Source of the DNA: Argyresthia goedartella
Taxonomy: Eukaryota > Arthropoda > Insecta > Lepidoptera > Argyresthiidae
Direction: 5' to 3'
Assembly: GCA_949825045.1 (NCBI GenBank)
Contig: OX463810.1
Location: forward strand, 34,482,201-34,546,200
DNA length: 64,000 bases
The notes beneath the pieces are model-generated. The model was given only the letters and a program-made list of their open reading frames with translations, was not told the DNA's origin and did no database searches. Position 1 is the stretch's first letter; each line of letters opens with the position of its first letter. Positions 39,289 to 51,027 of this stretch are shown piece after piece. Made by a program: the position numbers and the translations under genes.

Positions 39289-40804
39289 AAAACACTTGAT
39301 CTGAAATGTTACTGGGGCGCTCTAGGAATGGGGGCGACATCCGACTGTTCGCCTCCCAGAGCGACGGGCAGGGTGGCGCAGAAGGTGGTGGACTCCCAGC
39401 CTTCGCGCTACTCATAGGTGCTATCTGACACCCGCCCGTTACACGCGGTGAGCCAGCGGCCCGAAGTCCTCGCTGACCGTGGACAGCGGCGACCGAACCC
39501 CGGCTATCCCGCATGTTACCCCCCGCGCTGCCCCTCTCCCCTCGGGGGGGGTCCCGTCCGCGGGTACCCCAGTCACCCCGTTGGTGACTCCCGTTGCCCG
39601 GAGGGGGACTGGGTCCGGCCCTGGTTGGGCCCTGTGGCCGACCAACCTGAGTCCGGCCCTGGTGACTGTCCGAAGGGCCTGACCGATTCAGGCACAACAC
39701 TATGTGGTGCTTGCCACCACAGCACTCACAGGGGAACGCGCGCGAGCACTCGCTCAGCGTGTGCGGCCTCAAACAACCGAAACACAATCGGTGACGGAAG
39801 ACAATCTTCCTGCGGGCAGCTACCCCGAGCGCCTTACATTTGGCGCAACTGGCCACGTCATGACCGGCACTGTCGCAGTGCACACAGCCGTCAACCGACG
39901 GCGCGGCATTCAAAACGCCAAATTGTTTCGACCTCCCTCCCCCCCGTGGGGGAGGGGGGCGCGGCCCCTCCCGCATCCGCGCGGGTTGGCGCTGCACACT
40001 GGCCTCCGTGTCCAGTGTGTCACAACGCCTACATTCGCCCTCCAAAAAATCCATCAATTGGACGAGCGTGGGCAGTTCCGTGCTACTGCCCCCATGCAGC
40101 TGTTCAAACCGACTTTGAACAGCTGCAGGCAATCGTGACAAAACCATATACAAAACAATGTATGACCATTGGTCTACCGGAAGACCAAGGTTCTGAAGGG
40201 CCTTAGTGGCCACCAGCACAGGGTTGAGCACCTGTACTCGGATGTCAACATCCCGGGTTACTCTAGGGATGCTAAACAGCTTCCCCAGCTGCGCATCAAC
40301 CAACCGCCGTTTGTGTTGGAAGCGGTCCAACAATATGGACCTTGCTATATCGTAATTGCCCGCCGTGACCGTTAGGTGACCGACCAACTCCTTCGGTTCA
40401 CCCCGCAGAGCCATCAATAGTTGGGCCAACTTATAGGCGTTGTCCAGGTCGTCCCGACCGTGGACCAAACTATCAAATAAATTAATGAAGGCCGGCCACT
40501 CATCAATTGCCCCACTGAAGGCCGGAATCTCCAGGTGTGGCAGCCGTCCAACAACACCCTTCGGGGGTGGGTCTCCGTTACCCTCCCCACGGTCATTCCT
40601 TCGCGACCGCTTGATTTTCTCCGCGCGACGCTCGATGTCACCCAAGCATTCCATCGCTTGGTCAGCATCCGCGCAGAGCTGTTTCACTGCAGCCACCGAG
40701 GCTTCATCAGTAAGCCCGAGAGCTTCAGCCTCCGCAGCCAGCCGAAACACCTTCCCGACGCGTGTCATTGCGTCCTCCACACGCTTGAGCAGGACATCGT
40801 CCAT
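39266..40804 (-). CDS. BEL/Pao Gag
   Basis: A 512-residue capsid/nucleocapsid precursor starting at an ATG about 870 bases inside the primer binding site. Residues 85-265 (LPHLEIPAFSGAIDEWPAFINLF and following) match the conserved Gag region of BEL/Pao elements. Three zinc-knuckle-like clusters follow: C307-C310-H315-C320, C341-C344-H348-C353, and a CECCGGKHH..C group at 359-371. A Gly/Pro/Arg-rich region (about 372-450) fits RNA binding. The last roughly 15 residues (NISDQVFYAAIVVC) are pol-derived DNA read in the wrong frame, which marks the deletion junction near 39300-39325. In an intact element Gag would continue into protease and RT. Confidence 0.85.
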   Translation of the reverse strand: MDDVLLKRVEDAMTRVGKVFRLAAEAEALGLTDEASVAAVKQLCADADQAMECLGDIERRAEKIKRSRRNDRGEGNGDPPPKGVVGRLPHLEIPAFSGAIDEWPAFINLFDSLVHGRDDLDNAYKLAQLLMALRGEPKELVGHLTVTAGNYDIARSILLDRFQHKRRLVDAQLGKLFSIPRVTRDVDIRVQVLNPVLVATKALQNLGLPVDQWSYIVLYMVLSRLPAAVQSRFEQLHGGSSTELPTLVQLMDFLEGECRRCDTLDTEASVQRQPARMREGPRPPPPRGGGRSKQFGVLNAAPSVDGCVHCDSAGHDVASCAKCKALGVAARRKIVFRHRLCFGCLRPHTLSECSRAFPCECCGGKHHIVLCLNRSGPSDSHQGRTQVGRPQGPTRAGPSPPPGNGSHQRGDWGTRGRDPPRGERGSAGGNMRDSRGSVAAVHGQRGLRAAGSPRVTGGCQIAPMSSAKAGSPPPSAPPCPSLWEANSRMSPPFLERPSNISDQVFYAAIVVC

Positions 40805-41674
40805 GTCCGGTCACTCCACATACTTATGAGTATGGGCGAGCCATCTCATTTCCTCCCGGACACCATGCCGCAGTACCGTCAAGGGCGAAGGTGCCATGTT
40901 GACCGATTTAATAGATTCTGGTCTTATACTTCACTACCAAACAAAGTATAGCCAGAGACCAGCACTTGCCCGTCAGCGCTGGGCACAGAAATTAAAACTA
41001 AGTTGTCAAAACTAAGGCAACCACTAAAACAATTAAATCCTAAAAATATTTAATATGGTCGCCCTGTGGATATACACCTTATAACTATACACTCTAAATC
41101 AATTAGAGAATGCCACCATAAAGCACAATAAAAAATAACCCACAAAAATTTATTATAAAAACAATAAAAAATAAAATTTATTAAAAAATAATAAGTGGTG
41201 GGCTCCGAGACTATAAACCTAAACAATATAGCACCCTAAGCCACACTGGATTCCGAAATCCAAGCTATTTTTAATATAATGTAGCCGTGAACCTTCTAGA
41301 AGTGGCCTTTCCGATATGACCTGCACTTCTACTGAGGTCAGCAAAATCAGCTTAATACCCCTTAAATAGCCTGACCCTGCTCTGCAAACCGAAATAACAC
41401 TGCAATACTATAGGATCCGACTGCAATACTATAGTCCGACCGAATGACTGTTCCTTATGCACACCGAGTAGTTTCCGACTACAATTTTATAATAATTGTT
41501 AACTAAATCGTCAATTATACGTTCACTAACCGAAAATGAACCTAAATTGTGGTATACCGACCACAAGACTCACTCACAAATTGATTGCCGACCAATCTGA
41601 GATACCCTTTTCTCCCAACTACAATGTGGCAAAAAAACAACCCTACAACTGTCCGTGAATCGATTTCCTACTAG
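40805..41674 (-). other. BEL leader between primer site and Gag
   Basis: Non-coding, AT-rich in its middle (41120-41200). It would hold the packaging signal; no motif was identified. Confidence 0.6.
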
Positions 41675-41694
41675 GAAACCACGCTCTGCTACCA
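41675..41694 (-). promoter_or_regulatory. Primer binding site, initiator tRNA-Met-like
   Basis: On the minus strand, three bases after the 5' LTR: TGGTAGCAGAGCGTGGTTTC. Eukaryotic initiator tRNA-Met ends in CTCTGCTACCA, so at least the first 11 bases pair perfectly, and GGTTTC further along also fits the T-arm region. Two central bases differ from the tRNAs I know. Confidence 0.65.
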
Positions 41695-41697
41695 AAG

Positions 41698-42268
41698 TGT
41701 TAAATTCCACGCCTTAGCCGACAGGGCGTGGAATCTTGGTAGGGTTGTTTTTCATTGGAATGTCACAAAGCAGTACTGACCTTGACGCCGTGGACCGGCC
41801 TTCTAAAGCTCAATTCGAGGCAGGAATACGGGATGAGGAACACCAGGGTAGGGGGGAGGGGAGTCAATTCTTACTCTCGTCGCAGCCCGAAGCTGTCGTC
41901 GTTGTGATGCTTGCCGACACGAGGATCGCTATCCCAACGCGACGAATTATCACCGAATCACTTCAACCTTTCAAAGCACGAAGCACTCACTCCGATGACG
42001 TGAAATCTACTTATTTCCCGACGATTGTTCCGCGATTATTACAATTAACATTCCGACCAGGCCCCGATACCTGTGTTAGACAATTATTACCAATAACCTA
42101 CAGCCAAGGCCCGAATGCTTGACGCCGACATTTATCCCATGTGCCAAAAAGTAACCTCTAACTCGTCATTTCGTTTCTATACAAGTGACAGCTAGTGATG
42201 TCCCGATCACTCGCGGTCGATCCGCGCAACGAAAAAACCGGTGCGTTCCGAAGCATAAATATTAAATA
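41698..42268 (-). repeat. BEL element 5' LTR
   Basis: 571 bp, colinear with 36547-37117. Its first bases on the minus strand are TA instead of TG (one substitution). It is followed on the plus strand by the TAGAG target duplication. Confidence 0.9.
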
Positions 42269-42273
42269 TAGAG

Positions 42274-42599
42274 TGTTTCTTATGAGCCGAAGGCACGGAG
42301 GGGCAAAGGCGACCGCGCACTGCTGCACACCAAGCGACATGGAGCGGTCGAGGCTGGTTGGCTAAGCGTGGATGTTCTGCCGTTCTGCTGCAGCCCCATA
42401 CGTAGTAGCCGGAGCTCGTGCGAGTTCGAAATAATAATGAGAATCTGTTATAATAGATTCAGTCATCAATTACTTGTGCTAAAAAGGTTTGAGTTGGAAG
42501 TGGCTATATCTAATTACATGTCGTTGAGATTGTGTTATAGATGAAATTGATACAATTATTAGAAGCTGGCAATGTGTAGACAAATTACAAATTTAGATC
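42274..42599. other. Unannotated, locally GC-rich stretch
   Basis: 42285-42430 is clearly GC-richer than other flanks. No open frame or repeat recognised. It could be part of a host feature interrupted by the BEL insertion. Confidence 0.3.
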
Positions 42600-42840
42600 C
42601 TCATCATCATCATCATCAGCCCGTCAGGGAACCCACTGCTGAGTGTAGGCCTCCTCATAAACACGCCACTCGACCCGGTCTCGTACAACCCGAGTCCGCT
42701 GCCGTCCTGCTATCCTCACTATGTTATTGGACCATTTGGCAGATGGTCTGCCGACTGATCTTTGGCCTCCTCTTGGCCGGTTCTCGGTTACCGATCTGGT
42801 CCATCTGCCATCTTATGTCTTCTTATTATAGAATTATCAC
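42600..42840 (-). mobile_element. LINE C 3' end fragment
   Basis: A (CAT)n run, AGCCCGTCAGGGAACCCACTGCTGAGTGTAGGCCTCCTC, then CCATTTGGCAGATGGTCTGCCGACTGATC: the inverted order of the RT C-terminal tail and 3' UTR seen at 45505-45755 and 63030-63660. No intact frame remains. Confidence 0.5.
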
Positions 42841-43813
42841 GTTATATTAACCGTAGCTTGTATCACTCTATACTATAGCTTGAAAAATATTTATGAGGCC
42901 CTTAAAATGTATTGCTGACCTATTAATTTAGTGGAAAATTAATCAATTCTGAAGACAAAACTGGTTTTTTAAAAAGCTGCATTGAATTACACCTAATTTA
43001 TATTACAGACCGGCACTACAGCATTTTGTCTACCAGTTCTTGCATCGAATGGACTTAGCTAATGTGTTTATATTCGATTATGTATTAAGAGATTTATACA
43101 CGTAGATATATATATATATATATATATATTACAAATAAAGTAAATGTATTTCTATACATTTACTTTACTTGATATATTTACATCCTTGATATAAATAAGA
43201 GTTGTTTACAACAAATATTTGACAAAGATTAATATATCTATTTCATATAAAATGTACGGCAGTATTAAACCGATACAAAAGACATCAACGAGCTCTACCT
43301 AAACTCATAAAATCGTTATATCTCTCTGAACCCACTTACAAAAGCTTTTAACCTTAAACCATACATTTATCATAACAAATCCGCCATCTTCCCTTTAAGT
43401 GTAACACAAACTGTGTATAATTACTCCCAAAATCTTACAAATTATACGAAGAACAAAAACGTAAATTGAAAACACGAACAATTATAATACCATTTTCGTG
43501 AGCCTCTTTGTCCCAAGTTCGACTCCCGCGCACGACATCTGTCTGTCTCAAGACTCTGAAGTGATGGATGGATGAGATGAGCTTTCCCCAAATTGCACGT
43601 CTCATACAGAACTTCTACTCCTGTTCCCATACTGATGTTGTAAGCTTGTAAAAGCTCACTGACCCATCGGAAGATTATCGTGACGTAAGCTCTGTCTACA
43701 TGTCGTATTAGCTAAGTGGCTATTTTACCGGAGGCTATATGTACCTAGTTACCAGCTGGACAAATTGTGTGCTTGTATTTATTACCTATACCTATGACAG
43801 AAAAGAAAAAAAT
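42841..43813. other. Unannotated stretch with an (AT)n tract
   Basis: An (AT)12 microsatellite at about 43106-43129 is followed by a 13-bp hairpin (AAAGTAAATGTAT, arms 43137-43149 and 43154-43166). No gene recognised. Confidence 0.5.
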
Positions 43814-44047
43814 ATGGCCGAGTCGGCAGTGACCCTGCCTATAAAGCCAGGGGTTCGAGTCCCGATGGGGGCAAATATTTGTTTGATTAGAACGGATGTT
43901 TGTACCTTAGTCATGGTTGTTTATCTATCTAAATATAATATTTATCTATATAAGTATGTGTATCGTTGTCTAGTACCGAAGATACAGGGAATCCTAGTTT
44001 GGGGCTAGACCAATGTGTGTAAATAGTGTCCAAGGTATTATATTATA
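43814..44047 (+). mobile_element. SINE S1, slightly 5'-truncated
   Basis: Starts within the head at TGGCCGAGTCGGCAGTGACC. The B box is GGGGTTCGAGTCCC. Body and tail normal. Confidence 0.8.
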
Positions 44048-44555
44048 TTGCATATTTCGATAAACTACTATTTCAGTATCAGTGGCCTTGATCTTCGAGA
44101 CTGGGCGTGTAAGGTGCTGATTTTATATATTTTAGTTATAACTTATTTCATAGTTGTCAAACTATGTAAATCGTAAAACAGCAACACATAACAACTCGCA
44201 GACGCATTGTTAAATAATGCTCGGAAAATCTGAATTTCACAAATCCCACAATGTTGTCCGTAACAAAATTGCTGCAATTACATACAAAATGGCGACTTTT
44301 TACTCGACCAGCTATTTAACTGTTCCACTCGTATAATTGTAATTTAAACAAACAATGAGAATCTCAGAGCTGGGTGGTAATTATTCTGAAATGTCACATT
44401 ATTTTACTCAAACACACAACAGCGCGTCAGACAAAGGATATTTAAATGTAGACAGTACTTACAATCACTACTCAGTCTTATGTCAACGCTTTCGAGTAAA
44501 AGATATAGAAAAAATCATACCATGACAATCACTGTACACTGAAGTTATAAAATGA
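44048..44555. other. Unannotated stretch
   Basis: No recognised gene or repeat. Confidence 0.4.
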
Positions 44556-44808
44556 CGACCCGAATGACCGACCCTGCCTACGAAGCCAAGGGTCCCGGGT
44601 TCGAGTCCCGGTGGGGGCAAATACTTGTTTGATGAGAACGGATGTTTGTGCCCTAGTCATGGTTGTTTATCTATCTAAGTATAATATTTATCTATATATA
44701 GGTAAGTATATGTGTCGTTGTGTAGTATCCAAGATACAGGGAATCCTAGTTTGGGGCTAGATCAATGTGTGTCAATAGTGTCCAAGGTGTTATTGTTACT
44801 ATTATTAA
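44556..44808 (+). mobile_element. SINE S1, head with small deletion
   Basis: GACCCGAATGACCGACCCTG: about 17 bases between the A box and the CCTGCCTACG motif are missing. B box GGGTTCGAGTCCC and tail are intact. Confidence 0.8.
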
Positions 44809-45504
44809 ATAAATTACAGTTAAGGGAAAACTTGGATTTGTCAATAATATCATCAAGTCGACAGGATTTCGCCGGCTGCGGTTGGCACGGGACCGTGAAG
44901 AAGGACAAAAAAAGGTCAAAGTTCTTCATTACTGTAGATATTTACATAAACTTAGCAAATGTAGCTCTCCTCGGCTCCAGGTGGTACATAAAACTGTGGC
45001 CTAATACAAACTTACTTTAGCATATTACTTGCTTTAGTGACGCGCTGATTGCAATTTTTAATTTTGGTGCAGGTGAATCTAAATTATTGAAATTGTGTGT
45101 CAGTCCCTCCTCTGTATGATCCCCACGATACAGGCTTGCCTAGTGTGGGGACCACAAGTACTGTTTTTGTTTAATCTTAATTTTACACATATTTTATTTT
45201 TGTGAAATAAATAAATATTTCATATATTTGAAATTGAAGTTAACTCAATTTTCAGTACAAAAAAAAAAGTATATGGACAGACAGTGACCTTTAACAACCA
45301 ATTTGGCTCTTAATTCTGGTTCAAACTAGGCGCGGTGAAGAAGGGAGCAGGGAAAGAAACAAGAGGTGACATGTATTTTTGACATTTCACTGAATCATAT
45401 AGGGATTTAATTATTTCAAAAGATTTAGTTCCCTAGATCTGTTTAGGGATCTGCAACATTTATACTGAATAAACAATAAACGGCAAGCGAATCACGAGAC
45501 TTAA
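44809..45504. other. Unannotated stretch with an S3-like fragment
   Basis: 45113-45170 (CCCCACGATACAGGC, CTAGTGTGGGGACC) resembles the tail of SINE S3. The rest is AT-rich and unrecognised. Confidence 0.4.
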
Positions 45505-45755
45505 GTGGGGGTGGGCAGAACAGTTGGCAAGGACAGAGTACGGAACGTGGACCAAAGCGGTTACAGAGTGGCTACCCAGAACCGCACGACAAACAGTCGG
45601 CAGATCACCAGCCAGATGGACGGATGACATCATCGCCATAACGGGTAGGCAGTGGATGAGGAAGGCTCAGGACCGGAGTGAATGGCGTGGTGAAGAAGAG
45701 GAGGCAGAGTTGTGGGTGAATGAGGGCTGATTGATGATGATGATGATGAAACAAT
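45505..45755 (+). pseudogene. LINE C reverse transcriptase C-terminus
   Basis: A frame ending at 45730 reads GTWTKAVTEWLPRTARQTVG, then SPARWTDDI and 'QWMRKAQDRSEWRGEEEE..ELWVNEG', the conserved C-terminal end of an insect LINE ORF2 (K/TRGRPPTRWxDDI...WxxxAxDRxxW pattern). It is followed by (TGA)n, the terminal microsatellite. Everything upstream is missing, so this is a 5'-truncated copy. Related remnants lie at 6805, 42600, 49795 and 63030. Confidence 0.65.
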
Positions 45756-46344
45756 AAACATGTTACTAAAACATGCTGACTATGTTATAATTTTGCGCAA
45801 TTAATTGACTGCAATAATTTATAAACACGATTATCTTTTACAAACGCCATACAAAGCCGTGTTTTTGCCAATCATCTTCACACATTTCAATACCGATACC
45901 TCTGATATACAAAACAGAAGATTCATTTCACTTAATTAATTTATCGGCGTAGGCTTACATGAAGACAGTGAAAGATAAGTTAAAGTGTCCATGACTATGC
46001 AAGTGCCTGTGATTAAAAGTTGTCTTTAAAATGGCTACCACTGTAATAAAACCTCCCACGAAGTAAGCTTGGTAAGCATTTCTGATTTCAGTCTCCATTG
46101 GTTTATTGAAAGGAATCCAACAATAAGCAATGACTTGAGTAGTCGGCATCTTGCAACAATTAACTCTGGATTCGCCTTACGAATGAAATCGTCTACATAG
46201 AGGTCGGTCGGTCGTTTTGGGGACGAGTTAGGACGAAGGAACAGAACTGGATCATCCAAAATGACTTTGCCGTCGCAAAAAACGCCCAAAGGCTGTCACC
46301 ACGATGATACTTTTTACATTTTATTTATATATTTATTTAATGAA
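45756..46344. other. Unannotated stretch
   Basis: Short overlapping frames on the minus strand (45955-46289) without recognisable motifs. Confidence 0.4.
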
Positions 46345-46680
46345 ATATTTAAAAAAGGCTCATGTTTAAACGATCACCAAAAACGCACCTATTTTACTAC
46401 CAATAAATTCGAAACGACCGCCAGAATTAGTAAACGATCACCAAATTGTGTTCGGATAAATGATCATCAAACTTTTTTTTATGTTTTGTGTACATATATT
46501 TATATTTTAAGTATGTTTTATTGTTGTTACATAACACAAAGGATAAAGGGGGCTTCATTTCGCTCACCCCCTTCACCTAAGCTACCGCAGTATTTTGTCC
46601 TGATATTTTCTGCAACTTTTGATCATTTACCCATTTTTGGTAGGCAAAAAATATTTTGGTGGCCATTTAAATTGTACTCT
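46345..46680. mobile_element. Fold-back element G4
   Basis: Close relative of G3: 'aaaggctcatgtttaaacgatcaccaaaaacgc' at the left and 'aaaatattttggtggccattt' at the right. The core is GGCTTCATTTCGCTCACCCC with 'cttcacctaagctaccgcag'. Confidence 0.7.
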
Positions 46681-47109
46681 TAAAAAAATAGAGTTACATG
46701 CTTGAACAAAACTTACGCGTTGTCCGCCAAAAAGTACATCTTTTAAAATCTCGTACTTCAGCAGAGTTAGCGGTTCTTGGTATGGATGGCGGCTCCAGGC
46801 AAATTTTTTTGAGAGTCGACTTCCAATATGAATGCGTTTACTTTCGCGTGCAATCAGCTGTATAACATTATGTAAGTTGCGTCCAAATTACCGTACTTAT
46901 ACACTTAGACGATCTTTATTTCTCAGGTGCAATGACTTGGGATAATCGCTGTGTAAGCGTTTTCGGATTAATTGTGGTAATTTAATCTTCGTACGCACTG
47001 TCACGCACATGCAAGTGACGATGTGTAATTTGGAAAAATGTACAGCGAAAATATATTAAATACCAGTACGGACAGGAGGAAATAAACAGCTACAAAGTAA
47101 AAACATGAA
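46681..47109. other. Unannotated stretch
   Basis: No recognised gene or repeat. Confidence 0.4.
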
Positions 47110-47282
47110 AAAATCGGACTCATAACACGAGGTTGTGGCGAAAAATCCCAAAAAACATGTCTCTTGTAGTCCTTGTTACCTTTTAAAATTGTGTATAGTT
47201 ATTTATTGCAGTAGCGGGAACAGAAATACACTCTCTGTGAAAATTTCAAGTCTCTACCTAGGACGGTTCATGAGATACGGAA
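47110..47282 (-). mobile_element. Family R repeat fragment
   Basis: 'gcgggaacagaaatacactctctgtgaaaatttcaa' and 'gacggttcatgagatacgg' match the middle of the R copy at 31863-32116. Confidence 0.5.
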
Positions 47283-49559
47283 CCCGAAAATACTTCTTTA
47301 TTGTGATTCTTGAAAAAATATCACAGCAATTTGGTCGTAAACTGGTGGGTGGTTTGGTATAATGTCTGTTAGGCATTCAGACGTTTCAACACAATCGCGA
47401 AATCCCCTAAAATCTTTCAAAATGGCGCTAATCCCTTGCGGTTCCACTTTGCATGTTTGAATTCCATCCAAGGAAGCACAAAATTTAAAGACGGATTAAT
47501 GCATGTCGATATGTGCCCTAGTGTGGGGTCAGTATAAGTTATAAGTCAAACCGATCTCAAGTACCGTCCATAGTCCTCTATACACGTCGTCGGAATAATC
47601 AGAAAGATCTAATTGCATAACTTCATTTGAATACGCTATTAGTGAACTGCGAACTGACGAAAAACTCTGACAATAACAGGTAACCTCCAGTCTTTATGTA
47701 AAGGGAGTAAGCCACATATTCCCTTGGAGTGTTGCTTCGCACTCTGCTACTAGGATGAAGTAAGTAATGTAACAGTAGAAACACTCTTTCAGCACTACAC
47801 ATCTGAAACCGTTTTTTCTCAAAGATGCGCGAAAATTTTCATAATACGTTCGGAACTACAATAAGTTATTTAAAATTTACAATATATGTTATTTAAAATT
47901 TTAACTAAAAAAGGAAACGCCCCGGAAATGTAAGTATAAAAGTGCAGACTTTTTTGAATTACGAAAATAGAGCGCGCCAGAAATATAAGTATGAAAATAT
48001 CGAGTTACCTTTGCTTAAAAAAAAGCATAAAAAATACCTACCATTAGCGGGAAAACAAACTCAAACGCTGAAAAGAAAGTGTCGAGAACAACTATTTTAT
48101 GGAATAAATTGTAATGAGTACTAATGAGAGTGAAATGAAAATTGAATATACTTCACCAAATTAATGGCGGAAGCTAATTGGGCATTGAAAATTTCTTACC
48201 AAAGAAGTCCAGGGAAAGGTATATAAAAGCTAACTAAAGAGAATTTCATGTCCTGGACGATTGAAAAAAGTTTTTTTTTTTTATAGAATTTTAATTTATT
48301 TCATTGCATTTTTTTTTAGAAAAGCACCTTACAAGCCTCGGCGGAATGGCAATTGTCTGACTCGCATTATTGAAGTCCTCGCCATTGCCGACTTTCCCCA
48401 CTACGGCAGTAATGTACTATTGTGCACCCATATTACATATACGGTCATGTAAAACAATATTGAAAGATTAAACGTAGGGTTATTTTGCCCATTGGTCATA
48501 GCGACTATCATAGCGTCACATCTTTTCTCATACGAGGAGGCAAGGCACCGATACGCCCACGTTCAGCCAGTTTTTCCACACTCAAAACTCTCTATTAGAC
48601 CATATTAGGTGTGCGTTCGAGATCGGGTAAAAATTACTCCGAGTGATTCGAAAATTACCCCAGAGCGTTCGGAAACAACCCGAGAGAAACCGAGGGTAAA
48701 CGAACTGTTACCCGACAGCTTGCCGAGCAGCGTTTTCGAACTTAATGTAATTTTCGCACTGACAAGAGCGGTTTATGTCCCTGGTTCAGCGTCGTTAAAA
48801 GATAATTTTTAAACAGATGTCAAACTGTGCTTGGCTGACTTATAAAATCTTTTCGTACTGTTTGTGTGATATTTAGATAGATATTAGATTTGAATAGTTT
48901 TGTTTTAGTAGAAACTGTGTAACTGGAAGTGGGGGATAACTCCACTTTTTTTTTTAATAGTTATGAGTTAACAATAATGTTTTTCATGTTGCAAAAGAAA
49001 GTATAAACATATACTTACTTTTACCATTTTACAACTAAACCTGTGAATATACTTGAAGAAGTTCAGATTTATTCTTCTTGCTTTGACATTGACAACTTAT
49101 CTAGTTCGGAAACACGTGATAGCGTTCGATAACCACATTTCATCTCTCTTTCTGTCATTATCTCCATATCTTTTCTTTCTCCGAGTGCATTTTCACTCGG
49201 TATCCGAATGCACCCTAGTTAGGCTATGCTTTTACCTTCAGTACTGAAGATGAATCGATTTTATTTTTCCTTTCGCTTTCATAATGTCGAATAGACTACG
49301 AGCATATTATAAAATACTGTGATTTAATATATCAAATATATAAAATAATATCAAAAATCGCGGGTTCAAACTGATAGTGGACAATTTTTCTATTTTTTTA
49401 GTTTATTGTTTAAAAACTGTTTAATAAAAAAAATAAGTCCCATCATTGGCAACACCGCGAAGGGTTTTTGTGCCGATTGGGAGTTCTAACACTAATGCGC
49501 GTACTCTGTTTGGAGCGAAAACGGACCTACAGCGTCTAGTGAGAGCAAATCACTTCTTT
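47283..49559. other. Long unannotated stretch
   Basis: AT-rich. The 67-codon frame at 48609-48812 is GC-richer than its surroundings but has no recognisable family. No shared repeats seen. Confidence 0.4.
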
Positions 49560-49697
49560 CATAATTTCATTATCACACGCAAAACATATAAAAAAATAGT
49601 TACATGAAAGGCGAGCTTATATCTAATGTCTTCCAGCAAATCAGGTTATGATGGGAAAGGTTGAATGCTTAGCAGGGGCAGACTTGTGTGTACAACA
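49560..49697 (-). mobile_element. LINE A-type 3' tail
   Basis: Minus strand: 'tgtacacacaagtctgcccctgctaagc', TGATTTGCTGGAAGACATTA (stem-loop partly deleted), GATATAAGCTCGCCTTTCAT. Confidence 0.6.
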
Positions 49698-49794
49698 ATA
49701 TAACGAAAAAAAAACAAGTAATTACAAAAATAAATAAATATATAATTACTATAATAATACACTATATATTACTTATGATATACTACTACTTATT

Positions 49795-49915
49795 ATTTTG
49801 GTTAGAAGGGAGGACGGAAGGTGAACCAGGGCAGACACAGAGTGGCGTGCTTTGGGACTGGCCTATGCCCAGCAGTGGGATGACAAGGGCTGATGAAGAT
49901 GATGATGATTATTAT
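49795..49915 (+). mobile_element. LINE C 3' end fragment
   Basis: 'ggactggcctatgcccagcagtgggatgacaagggctgatgaagatgatgatgat': the end of the LINE C tail with its (GAT)n terminus. Confidence 0.6.
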
Positions 49916-51027
49916 ATCCGTTCACGATGTCTCACGTTATGGCTTGGTAATAAATGCGAAAACCAATGAAAATCTGCATGCTCATTGCCTGGTTAGTTGT
50001 TAAATTTGTATTTTTGGTTGAAAATCAATACTAAATAATATAAAAACAAGCGCAAGAGGGGCCGGTATTTTTAAAATGCTTTTTATGTATAGTTAGTAAT
50101 CATAGCAGCTAAACAAAGAAAAATTATGAATAAGTAAAAGTATTAATGTGTAAAATTACTGGGGCCTGTTATATTTTAGGTCTCAAAATATTATTAAATA
50201 TGGTAAATATCTCAACTGGAGCTTCTCTGTTGAAGTCGCGAGTGCGCAGTGTTCCTACTGTGTGAGTAGACCGCGGCGCCTAGTAAGTAGTAACAATATG
50301 GCGTATAGTCTGTTGAGCTAGAACAATAAGTGCGGCCAACGCCGCGGGCGGGGGCCCTACAATGCCGGCCCCACAGAGACGGGAAACTGAGGAGGAGGTG
50401 GTCTCTGCCACCCCGTGTGAGAAAAGCATCCTCGTCTAGAAGATTCTTAAACTACATTGAAAGAAAGGCTTGTTTTTCAGTCTTAGAAAGTTGATCAGTT
50501 CAACTACAACGTTGCCCTTTCCTCTCTGTATGGGAAAACGGTGAATCTTGGTCGTCTATAAGGTACTAAAGTGGAACCCATGATTCTCCTTAGCTTCTGG
50601 AGACGAAATCGTGTAGTGCTTGTTACCTTTGGTGATATTAACTCATTTTTTTTGGAACTTCCTCTTCAATACCTCCTCAAGATGCCACATCGGATTGTAA
50701 ACTTAACCAACCTAAACAAAAACAAAGAAAGAAATAAAGTTTTTTCCCCACAAGGGATGGCAGAGGCATACTTGTGCCTACGTTGAGCCGTAAACAACTA
50801 ACTACAGCCTACCGCATCCAAAACGCTAGCGAACTGTCATCGCACCTCTGCAATCAGTATCCAGCGTCTCACTAGTTGCTATTAGAGTGTTGCTAGACAA
50901 TATGCGAGATGTTAGATACCTACCATTGTTCCACCAACGACCCTGCTGGCCACGGGCGGCAAAAAAACAAGCGGTTCCAGACCACAGGCCGAGAGACCAC
51001 ACCCACACCGCCTGAGAAAACTGAATC
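49916..51027. other. Unannotated stretch with SINE tail pieces
   Basis: Short S4a-type phrases (CTCTGCCACCCCGTGTGAGA near 50404; the inverse near 50750-50790). 50250-50400 is GC-rich with no frame recognised. Confidence 0.35.

Larger units (their letters stand above)
36547..42268 (-). mobile_element. BEL/Pao LTR retrotransposon, RT-deleted
   Basis: A 5.7-kb element on the minus strand: 5' LTR (41698-42268), primer binding site (41675-41694), leader of about 870 bases, Gag (39266-40804), RNase H-integrase remnant of Pol (37111-39288), and 3' LTR (36547-37117). TAGAG lies on both sides (36542-36546 and 42269-42273) as a 5-bp target duplication, within the family norm. The LTRs are both 571 bp with about eight mismatches by eye. 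Protease and reverse transcriptase are absent: Gag passes directly into the stretch just before RNase H. The coding part is visibly GC-richer than its surroundings. It cannot transpose without an external Pol. Confidence 0.9.

Noticed and set aside
39418..40206. 262-codon plus-strand frame
   Set aside because: Antisense to the BEL Gag gene, whose GC-rich codons leave few stops on the other strand; no motif.
48609..48812. 67-codon charged frame
   Set aside because: No recognisable domain or neighbouring exon signals; short enough to be chance.
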